This document shows, one piece after another, positions 23,508 to 33,223 of a stretch of 64,000 bases of DNA. The notes beneath the pieces were generated by a model, which saw only the letters and a program-made list of their open reading frames with translations, had not been told where the DNA came from and made no database searches. This stretch comes from Colletes latitarsis. Lineage: Eukaryota; Arthropoda; Insecta; Hymenoptera; Colletidae. The first letter of the stretch is position 1. Each line of letters begins with the position of its first letter. The translations under genes and the position numbers were made by a program. The stretch covers positions 4,650,001 through 4,714,000 of the forward strand of contig NW_027488368.1 in assembly GCF_051014445.1 (NCBI RefSeq), given 5' to 3'.

Positions 23508-26500
23508 TTGTTGAACAGATCCTGGGTTATTTCTGGTTTGGATTATGTAGTAACATGGTATCACACTGAAACAGTCGATTAAACCTGGACACGATCAACA
23601 TTTTAGAGGATAACGCCGGTTAGGACTCGGTTAGGTGTGGGATTTGCCCTCATCAGGCTCATACTTTCCCATATTTCTCATACTTGTTAGCCAGATCCTT
23701 TGCTTTTTTTGGATTGGGTCACACAGTAATGTGGTACCACACTGATACAGTCGATTAAACCTGGTTTCGATCAATATTTTAGATGATAACCCATATTTGG
23801 TCTGGTTTAGTTCTTGGATTTGCCCGCATCTGGCTCATACTTTCGCATTCTTCACATACTTGTTGGACAGATCCTGGGTTTTTTCTGGTTTGGATCACGT
23901 AGTAATGTGGTGCCACACGGAAACAGTCGATTAAACCTGGTTTCGATCAATATTTTAGAGGATAACGCATGTTAGGTCTGGGTTAGGTCTAGGATTTGCC
24001 CTCATGAGGCTCATACTTTCGCATATTTCTCATACTTGTTGGCCTGATCCTTGCCTTTCTCTGGTTTGGATCACGTAGTAATGTGGTGCCACACTGAAAC
24101 AGTCGACTAAACCTGGTCTCGATCAATATTTTAGAGGATAACTCATGCTAGGTCTAGGTTAGGTCTGGAATTTGCTCTCATCAGTCTGATACCTTCGCAT
24201 TCTTCACATAATTGTTGAACAGATCCTGCGTTTTTTCTGGTTTGAATCACGTAGTAATGTGATATCACACTGAAACTGTCCATGAAACCCGGTTTCGATC
24301 AATATTTTAGAGGATAACGCATGTTAGGTCCAGGTTAGGCCTGGGATTAGCCCTTATCAGACATACTTTCACATTTTTCGCATACTTGTTGAACAGATCC
24401 TGGGTTATTTCTGGTTTTGATCATGTAGTAACATGGTATCACATTGAAACAGTCGACTAAACCTGGTCTCGATCAATATTTTAGAGGATGACTCATGCTA
24501 GGTCTAGGTTAGGCATGGGATATGCCCTCATCAGACTCATACTTTCGCATTCTTCACATACTTGTTGGACAGATCCTGGGTTATTTCTGGTTTGGATCAG
24601 GTAGTAATGTCGTACCACACTGAAGCAGTCGACTAAACCTGGTCTCGATCAATATTTTAGAGGATGACTCATGCTAGGTCTAGGTTAGGCATGGGATTTG
24701 CCCTCATCAGACTCATACTTTCGCATTCTTCACATACTTGTTGGCCTGATCCTGGGCTTTTTCCGGTTTGGATCAGGTAGTAACGTGGTACCACACTGAT
24801 GCAGTCGATTAAACCTGGACACGATCAACATTTTAGAGGATAACGCCGGTTAGGACTCGGTTAGGTGTGGGATTTGCCCCCATCAGGCTCATACTTTCCC
24901 ATATTTCTCATACTTGTTAGCCAGATCCTTTGCTTTCCCTGGATTGGATCAGACAGTAATGTAGTACCACACTGAAACAGTCAATTTTACCTGGTCTCGA
25001 TCAATATTTTAGAGCATAACGCACGTTAGGTCTCGGTTAGGTCTAGGATTTGCCCTCATCTGGCTCATACTTTCACATTTTTCGCATACTTGTTGAACAG
25101 ATCCAGGGATTTTTCTGGTTTGGATCACGTGGTAATGTGGTACCACACTGAAACAGTCAATCAAACCTAGTCTCGGTCAATATTTTAAAGGATATCGCAT
25201 GTTAGGTCTGGGTTAGGTCTAGGATTTGCCCTCATGAGGCTCACACTTTCGCATATTTCTCATACTTGTTGAACAGATCCTGCGTTTTTTCTGGTTTGAA
25301 TCACGCAGTAATGTGGTATCACACTGAAACAGTCCATGAAACCCGGCTTCGATCGATATTTTAGAGGATAACGCATGTTAGGTCTAGGTTAGGCCTGGGA
25401 TTAGCCCTTATCAGACTCATACATTCGCAATTTTCGCATACTTGTTGAACAGATCCTGGGTTATTTCTGGTTTGGATCATGTAGTAACATGGTATCACAC
25501 TGAAACAGTCGACTAAACCTGGTCTCGTTCAATATTTTAGAGGATAACTCATGCTAGGTCTAGGTTAGGCCTGGGATTTGCCCTCATCAGACTCATACTT
25601 TCGCATTCTTCGCATACTTGTGAACAGATCCTGGATTATTTCTGGTTTGGATTATGTAGTAGCATGGTATCACACTGAAACAGTCGACTATACCTGGTCT
25701 CGATCAATATTTTAGAGGATAACTCATGCTAGGTCTAGTTTAGGTCTGGAATTTGCTCTCATCAGTCTCATACCTTCGCATTCTTCACATACTTGTTGAA
25801 CAGATCCTTGGTTATTTCTGGTTTGGATCATGTGGTAACATGGAATCACACTGAAACAGTCGATTAAACCTGGACACGATCAACATTTTAGAGGATAACG
25901 CCGGTTAGGACTCGGTTAGGTGAGGGATATGCCCTCATCAGGCTCATACTTTCCCATATTTCTCATACTTGTTAGCCAGATCCTTTGCTTTTTCTGGATT
26001 GGGTCACACAGTAATGTGGTACCACACTGATACAGTCGATTAAACCTGGTTTCGATCAATATTTTAGATGATAACGCATATTTGGTCTGGTTTAGTTCTT
26101 GGATTTGCCCGCATCTGGCTCATACTTTCGCATTCTTCACATACTTGTTGGACAGATCCTGGGTTTTTTCTGGTTTGGATCACGTAGTAATGTGGTGCCA
26201 CACGGAAACAGTCGATTAAACCTGGTTTCGATCAATATTTTTGAGGATAACGCATGTTAGGTCTGGGTTAGGTCTAGGATTTGCCCTCATGAGGCTCATA
26301 CTTTCGGATATATCTCATACTTGTTGGCCTGATCCTTGCCTTTTTCTGGTTTGGATCAGGTAGTAATGTGGTACCACACTGAAACAGTCGACTAAACCTG
26401 GTCTCGATCAATATTTTAGAGGATAACTCATGCTAGGTCTAGGTTAGGTCTGGAATTTGCTCTCATCAGTCTCATACCTTCGCATTCTTCACATACTTGT

Positions 26501-28306
26501 TGAACAGATCCTGGGTTATTTCTGGTTTGGATCACGTAGTAACATGGTATCACACTGAAACAGTCGACTAAACCTGGTCTCGATGAATATTTTAGAGGAT
26601 AACGCATGTTAGGTCTGGGTTAGGTCTGGAATTTGCTCTCATCAGTCTCATATCTTCGCGTTCTTCACATACTTGTTGAACAGATCCTGTCTTTTTTCTG
26701 GTTTGAATCACGTAGTAATGTGGTATCACACTGAAACAGTCCATGAAACCTGGTTTCGATCAATATTTTAGAGGATAACGCATGTTAGGTCTAGGTTAGG
26801 CGTGGGATTAGCCCTCATCAGACTCATACTTTCGCATTTTTCGCATACTTGTTGAACAGATCCCGGGCTTTTTCAGGTTAGGATCAGGTGGTAATGTGGT
26901 AACACACTGAATCAGTCGATTAAACATGGTTTCGATCGATATCTTAGAGGATAACGCATGTTAGGTCTAGGTTAGGTCTGGGATTTGCTCTTTACAGGCT
27001 CGTAGTTCCGCATATTTCTCATACTTGATGGCCAGATTCTGGGTTATTTCTGGTTTGGATCATGTAGTAACATGGTATCACACTGAAGCAGTCGATTAAA
27101 CCAGGTTTCGATCAATATTCTAGATGATAACGCATGTCAAGTCTGGGTTAGGTCTAGGATTTGCCCTCATCTGGCTCATACTTTCGCATATTTCTCATAC
27201 TTGTTAGCCAGATCGTTTGCTTTTTCTTGATTGGGTCACACAGTAATGTGGTACCACACTGAAACAGTCGATTAAACCTGGTTTCGATCAATATTTTAGA
27301 TGACAACGCATAGTAGGTCTGGTTTAGTTCTTGGATTTGCCCGCATCTGGCTCATACTTTCGCATTCTTCACATACTTCTTGGACAGATCCTGGGTTTTT
27401 TCTGGTTTGGATCACGTAGTAATGTGGTGCCACACGGAAACAGTCGATTAAACCTGGTTTCGATCAATATTTTTGAGGATAACGCATGTTAGGTCTGGGT
27501 TAGGTCTAGGATTTGCCCTCATGAGGCTCATACTTTCGCATATTTCTCATACTTGTTAGCCAGATCCTTTGCTTTTTCTCGGATTGGATCACACAGTAAT
27601 GTAGTACCACACTGAAACAGTCAATTTTACCTGGTCTCGATCAATATTTTAGAGCATAACGTATGTTAGGTCTGGGTTAGGTCTAGGATTTGCCCTCATC
27701 TGGCTCATACTTTCGCATATTTCTCATACTTGTTGGCCTGATCCTTGCCTTTTTCTGGTTTGGATCACGTTGTAATGTGGTACCACACTGAAACAGTCGA
27801 CTAAACCTGGTCTCGATCAATATTTTAGAGGATTACTCATGCTAGGTCTAGGTTAGGTCTGGAATTTGCTCTCATCAGTCTCATACCTTCGCATTCTTCA
27901 CATACTTGTTGAACAGACCCTGCGTTTTTTCTGGTTTGAATCACGTAGTAATGTGGTATCACACTGAAACAGTCCATGAAACCTGGTTTCGATCAATATT
28001 TTAGAGGACAACGCATGTTAGGTCTAGGTTAGGCCTTGGATTAGGCGTCATCAGACTCATACTGTCGCATTTTTCGCATACTTGTTGAACAGATCCGGGG
28101 TATTTCTGGTTTGGATCACCTGGTAATGTGGCACCACACTGAAGCAGTCAAATAAACCTAGTCTCGGTCAATATTTTATAGGTTATCGCATGTTAGGTCT
28201 TGGTTAGGCCTGGGATTTGCCCTCATCAGACTCATTCTTTCGCATTCTTCACATACTTGTTGAACAGAACCTGGGTTATTTCTGGTTTGGGTCAGGTAGT
28301 AATGTC

Positions 28307-28310
28307 GTAC
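28307..28310. repeat. Target-site duplication GTAC, left copy
   Basis: GTAC directly precedes the 5' LTR and is repeated at 35527-35530 after the 3' LTR. Removing the element and one GTAC restores an uninterrupted satellite monomer. A 4-bp duplication is the norm for Ty3/Gypsy errantivirus-like integrases. Confidence 0.93.
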
Positions 28311-28673
28311 TGTCATGCCGTAGGCCCCCATAGAAAATAAGTATTACTCATATCGATAAGGTTAGTCATAAGCGATACACCAAGAAGATGACGAACTTGT
28401 TGACTCCTTTAAGGGTAAAAACAAATGCGTCATACGCCCAGATCTAACCCGGCTGTACTCAAACCAAAAATTATAAAAGCGTACCGCTCCTGGCCCTCGG
28501 GGCTCATTTTCACGTTTGATTTTGTAAGAACTGCATCAATGTTCAGTCTCCGAATAAACCTTAGAGTATATCCTGATATCTTTGTCCGAGTGCTTGAACC
28601 TTTCCCAAACCAAATCAACCTAATATTGTGACGCCGCAACTATTTGGACGAGTCTGCAGCTTACGGCATAACA
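28311..28673 (+). repeat. 5' LTR (363 bp)
   Basis: Begins TGTCATGCCGTA and ends TTACGGCATAACA; the two ends are near-perfect inverted repeats (11 of 13 positions). It contains TATAAAA at 28472-28478, TCAGTC at 28543-28548 (fits the arthropod initiator consensus) and AATAAA at 28553-28558. The TATA-like site is about 70 bp before the initiator-like site, too far to be its normal partner. Small ORFs on both strands within it are not supported as genes. Confidence 0.95.
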
Positions 28674-28688
28674 ATAAGGACAATTTTA

Positions 28689-28705
28689 TGGTGGCAGCGG
28701 TGGGA
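28689..28705 (+). promoter_or_regulatory. Candidate tRNA primer-binding site
   Basis: TGGTGGCAGCGGTGGGA lies 15 nt inside the 5' LTR. The leading TGG would pair with a tRNA 3' CCA, and the rest with an acceptor/T-arm end reading TCCCACCGCTGCCA. A tRNA-Leu primer is a guess. The 15-nt gap from the LTR is longer than usual, so the assignment is moderate. Confidence 0.6.
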
Positions 28706-28758
28706 TAAGCCAGCAGAAGACGACAAAGGGACGAGCTCCACTCTAAGCTTTCGAGAGT

Positions 28759-28781
28759 ATGAAGATAATTCTTGGGTAAGT
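28759..28781 (+). promoter_or_regulatory. Leader uORF / candidate env first exon with splice donor
   Basis: An ATG at 28759 is followed by five further codons, then TAA at 28777-28779, just before the gag ATG at 28792. The same stretch ends in GG|GTAAGT, a strong match to the 5' splice-site consensus, with the intron starting at 28776. Splicing here would leave two bases of a codon, exactly the phase needed to join the env frame after the AG at 33221-33222. On unspliced RNA the ATG is only a six-codon uORF ahead of gag. Known insect errantiviruses make env from a spliced RNA. The motif and phase are seen; splicing itself is inferred. Confidence 0.6.
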
Positions 28782-28791
28782 TGATCAATTT

Positions 28792-30078
28792 ATGCTATTT
28801 TCGACTTACCGTGAGCCCAAGAACGTAATTGAAACCGATTCATCAAGCGAAAACAGTATCATGAATACTAACGCGAGTTTTAAAATAAACCCGGAAGACC
28901 TCGCCGCGGCTGGTTCTTCGAGGGAACTATTAGATTCGAATTCTATTCAGCAACAGATAGATATGCTAACGAAGAACTGTAACGCAATGATGGAACAAAT
29001 CAGAGCACTCAAACTACAGAAAGACGGTATAATTCGTAAAATCACCGACGATGATTCTTCCGATAATCAACGAAGCGGTAGCGAAATAAACACGCCACTT
29101 CGAACGCGAACATTAGTCCAGTATTCTAAGGACACAGAGGTAGCTTTGGAAATGATTGGAGAATTCGACGGATTTAATAGACCGGTTGAAAAATTCATAT
29201 TAGAAGTCAGGGAAATGAAACAAATGGTACCGGATCAAGTCATTTATCTTAACATGCTACGCGCGCAGAAACTCAAAGGAGACGCTAAACAACTAATAGA
29301 TCAGCAAGACATCAGTGATATTGACGACTTAATAGACGTGTTGAAAACAGAATACGGACTGTCGAAATCGTATCACCTACTACAACAGGAACGCACAATT
29401 TTAACACAAGGAAGACGCGACGTTAGAGAATTTACACGTCGTTTCAATCTACTAAACCGCGACATACAACGAGCTATTAATCAAATGCCAGATCTCTCGC
29501 CTCGAGAAAAACGCGCAGCACTAGTGGTAGAAGAAAAGAATGCGATAGATCTTTACATACAAAACCTAAACGACACTTTAACGAAAGACGTACAGTATAT
29601 GCGTCCAATGACACTGCGAGAAGCACAGCAAATTGCTTACGAAGCTCAAAGACGAAACGAATTACGCGAAAGAGCTAGAAGTACCGTCCAACGCGGGCAA
29701 TACCCGTCGCGATCAAATAGGAGCTACCGGCTGGACGATATACCACCTCGTGCCGAAAAGCAACCCTCTCGCGAGACTCGCCCGTATCGAGAACAACCAA
29801 GATTCGCGCCGAGGCCAGACAGGGACAGAAATTTCCAACCAACGTGCTTTAAGTGTCAGAAAGTAGGTCATTATTCACGCGATTACCCTAAGAACCAAAA
29901 TTTTTGCGAAGTGAACAAATCCGACCGACCACCGGGAATAAAGTACTTACAATCGGACGAGACAGGAGTAATGGAAGAGGAGAGCGACCGCGAGTTAGCT
30001 GCAAGAATAAAATATCCATCGGAGTCAGATTGGGAGGAAGCCGAGGCACCTTCCTTATCGATACCGGAGCAGGAATAA
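28792..30078 (+). CDS. gag: capsid/nucleocapsid polyprotein
   Basis: Open frame of 428 residues. It builds the particle and packages element RNA. An N-terminal acidic, Ser/Asn-rich part precedes a probable coiled coil at about 52-83 (SIQQQIDMLTKNCNAMMEQI onward). A helical capsid-like middle with retroelement style follows (FILEVREMKQ, LLQQERTILTQGRRDVREF). A basic Arg/Pro-rich region then leads to a zinc knuckle at 352-365. The knuckle reads C-x2-C-x4-H-x4-Y: the fourth ligand Cys is replaced by Tyr (TAC at 29884-29886), probably a single G-to-A change that weakens RNA binding. A second ATG at 28861 is an alternative start; I keep 28792 as the first ATG after the leader uORF. The 3' part overlaps the pol frame by about 180 nt. 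Confidence 0.88.
   Translation: MLFSTYREPKNVIETDSSSENSIMNTNASFKINPEDLAAAGSSRELLDSNSIQQQIDMLTKNCNAMMEQIRALKLQKDGIIRKITDDDSSDNQRSGSEINTPLRTRTLVQYSKDTEVALEMIGEFDGFNRPVEKFILEVREMKQMVPDQVIYLNMLRAQKLKGDAKQLIDQQDISDIDDLIDVLKTEYGLSKSYHLLQQERTILTQGRRDVREFTRRFNLLNRDIQRAINQMPDLSPREKRAALVVEEKNAIDLYIQNLNDTLTKDVQYMRPMTLREAQQIAYEAQRRNELRERARSTVQRGQYPSRSNRSYRLDDIPPRAEKQPSRETRPYREQPRFAPRPDRDRNFQPTCFKCQKVGHYSRDYPKNQNFCEVNKSDRPPGIKYLQSDETGVMEEESDRELAARIKYPSESDWEEAEAPSLSIPEQE
29898..29904 (+). promoter_or_regulatory. -1 ribosomal frameshift site A AAT TTT (gag to pol)
   Basis: In gag phase the bases read A-AAT-TTT, an ideal X-XXY-YYZ slippery heptamer. The pol frame is -1 relative to gag and is closed by a TAA at 29889-29891. 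The heptamer is therefore almost at the earliest point where a slip could enter pol, just after the gag zinc knuckle. A downstream TCCGA/TCGGA pair is a weak stem candidate; I cannot see a convincing pseudoknot. Confidence 0.8.
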
Positions 30079-33000
30079 ATTTAATTAAGCGTACCCCAGC
30101 TAGAAATTTATCAACGCGACCTGGTATTAATACATTTTACGGAATAGATAATATGGAAACCCAGACTACGCGAGAAGCCAAATTAACTATTGGCGAAAAA
30201 TCACATGTGTTAGCTATCGTAGATGATTCATTTCCTATAGAAGAAGATGGGCTCTTAGGAATGCCCTTCCTGTCTTCCGAGGAAGCAGGGATCGAAATCA
30301 AAAATAAAACAATAAAGTTAACCAATACATTGAAGCGCGTTTTGCACTTACAAAGTATCAAACGGCCCGGACGAATCGAGCTGTTAGATAGTCAGACGCG
30401 ACTAGATCATATAATGGATCCAAAGGTTCGTCAGCGAATAAGAAAAATTGTATTGGATCATGCAGAAATATTTTGTTTACCCGACGATCCTCTACCTAAA
30501 ACGAGTTTAGTAGAGCACGCGATACCCACGACGGACGATATACCAGTCCACACGAAGCAGTTCAGGTATCCTCCAGGACACTTAGATGTTATTAAAGAAC
30601 AAGTAAAAGATATGAAAGAAAAAGGGATTATCGTAGATTCCGACTCTCCGTATAATTCCCCTCTTTGGGTGGTTCCAAAGAAAGTGGACGCCAGTGGAAA
30701 GAAGAAGTGGAGAGTCGTGATAGACTTTCGGCAATTGAACGAAAAGACGCCTCAGGATGCCTATCCGTTGCCGAACATCGAAGAAGTCCTAGACCAGTTA
30801 GGAAGAGCGCGATGGTTCTGTGCTTTCGACCTGGCTAGCGGTTTTCACCAAATAGGAATGAAGACCAAGGATCAGAAGAAAACTGCATTCAGCACTCCGG
30901 CAGGGCACTACGAGTATACCCGCATGCCATTTGGGCTCAAGAATGCACCAGCGACGTTTCAACGGATGATGGATCAAGCCTTGAGGGGACTGACTGGCAA
31001 CATCTGTTTCGTCTACCTAGATGACGTGATCGTGTTCGCGGCGGAACTCGAAGAATTATATAAACGTCTAAATACTCTTTTCGATCGATTTCGCGAAGTA
31101 GGGTTGAAACTTCAACCAGATAAATGCGAATACCTTAAACCCGAATTACAGTATTTGGGACATCTCATAACTGAGGAAGGAGTAAAGCCTAATCCCGAAA
31201 AGATTAGGGCAGTAAAAGAATTTCCAAGACCAAAAGACCGTAAGAATATCAAACAATTTTTAGGATTAGCGGGTTATTATCGACGCTTCATACCAGGATT
31301 TTCAAAGATCGCAAAACCATTAAACACACTTCTGAGGAAGGACGCAAAGTTTGAATGGGGCACGCGACAACAAGAGGCGTTTGATATTCTCAAGAAGGAA
31401 CTCTGCGGAGATCGTGTTTTAGCGTACCCGGATTTCACCAAGGAATTTATTTTAGCCACCGACGCTTCGGGAGAAGCTATTGGAGGAATACTGGCTCAGA
31501 AGGGTTCCGACGGAAAGGAAAGACCTGTTAGCTTTGCCAGCAGGACACTTAACAAAGGAGAAATCAATTATTCAACAACCGACAAAGAATTATTAGCAGT
31601 TGTTTGGGCTGTAAAGCATTTCCGACCCTATCTGTATGGTCGAAATTTCAAAATTATTACTGATCATCAACCATTGAGGTGGCTGTCAACGCTAAAGAAT
31701 CCAACGGGAATCAAGGCGCGATGGAAGATCACGCTAGAAGAGTACAATTACGAAATTATTTATAAAAAGGGATGTTTAAATACAAATGCAGATGCTTTAT
31801 CGCGCAATCCAGTTTTATATTCCGATCACTATAAATCGCGTTGGATAAAAAGTATAAGAATTTGTGAAATCGCACCTCAGGATGCGACAATTGTTCGCTT
31901 TGAAGACGGGGAAGCTAGACTAGACTTAACCGATACTGAAATTGTAATTTACCGCAAGGATTTTGATTTATCTGAAATTTGCGAAGAACTTCTAACATTA
32001 CTAATCTCGGAGCCGATCGCTTCTATAGCTATTAATATGTACGACTTGATAGGATATTGCAATTGCACGGAACAGGATATTAAAAAGATATTTTTGCGTG
32101 TATTTCAAGAAATTCCACGAAATTACGTCGTTAATTTAATACAAAATGCCTTAAACGAACCTGAGAATGACGAAGAGAAACAACGCATACTGAGTAATTC
32201 ACACGGTAATATTCTGACGGGTCATTTAGGTATTAAGAATACAATTACAAAAATCTTGAAGAATTATGCATGGAAAGGACTCTATAAAGACGTGGCAAAT
32301 TTTATTAAACAATGCCCAAATTGTCAACAGGGCAAAATAGAGAGAAAACCGACAAAAATGCCGCTGTGTATAACAGACACGCCGCGACGTTTTAATGATA
32401 AAATCGCGATAGATATAGTAGGGTCTTTTAATGAAAGTTCGATGGGTCAAAGATATGTGTTAACTATCCAAGACCAATTAAGTAAATTCATAGAAGCTGT
32501 AGCCTTAACAAATCAACGGAGCGAAACAATCGCTACAGCACTCATGAACACCTGGTTCTTACGTTACGGCGTACCAAAGACAATTTTGACAGACCTAGGA
32601 CAGAACTTTACCAGTAATTTAATGCAGGACTTTGCAAAATTATTTAATATAAATTTACAACACACAACCGCTTTTCACCCAGAGTCTAATGGATCATTAG
32701 AGAGAGCGCATGCCACACTTAAGGAATTTATTCGAACACAATTGATAATGGACGATAACAACGAAGACTGGCACAATTATTTACAAGGAGCTGTATTCGC
32801 ATGGAATACTGCACCACATCAAAATAAACTCGTACCGTATGAACTAGTTTTTGGACGAGACGCACCAATAGTCGATCAACTTCTAAACAATTCCACAGAC
32901 GTAGACTATTCTGACTTATTGACTGCACACAAGACACACATACGTAAACTGACGTTACATGCCGAAGACGTACTATAGGATATTAAAGCTAGAGTTAAGA

Positions 33001-33211
33001 AAGAATATGATAAGCATATTAAACCATTATCATTAGAAATAGGTGACTATGTATGGGTTAAAAATCAGGGTAGGGACAGGCTACAAGGACTAACAAATCC
33101 TTGGGTAGGCCCATATAGAGTTATAGACATCAAAAATGTAAACGTACTAGTAGATGTTAAAGGAAAAATACAGAATATTCATCTCAATAGATTAAAATAC
33201 GCTAATATGAA

Positions 33212-33223
33212 CTCTGTTACAGA
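33212..33223 (+). promoter_or_regulatory. Candidate env splice acceptor
   Basis: CTCTGTTACAG ends at 33222, giving a short pyrimidine-leaning tract and AG at 33221-33222. The first base after it (33223) completes the split codon left by the donor at 28776, and the env frame is open from there with a hydrophobic opening. It lies only a few bases before the pol stop, as expected for an env acceptor in this group. The pyrimidine tract is weak, so another acceptor is possible. Confidence 0.5.

Larger units (their letters stand above)
23476..28310. repeat. 176-bp satellite, subfamily B (between the two transposons)
   Basis: About 27 monomers in the same orientation as the rest. Typical variants are GTCGACTAAACCTGGTCTCG, GATAACTCATGCTAGG, GGACACGATCAACATTTTAG with CGCCGGTTAGGACTCGG, and GTTAGCCAGATCCTTTGC. 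Blocks recur at multi-monomer offsets: the segment near 23560-24000 reappears near 25850-26300, about 13 monomers later. No gene is seen. Confidence 0.93.

Noticed and set aside
28425..28639. Small ORFs on both strands in each LTR
   Set aside because: Present in both LTRs but overlapping in opposite strands over the regulatory region, with no known domain.
29905..29980. Downstream stem (TCCGA/TCGGA) as frameshift stimulator
   Set aside because: Only five base pairs with a long loop; too weak to claim.
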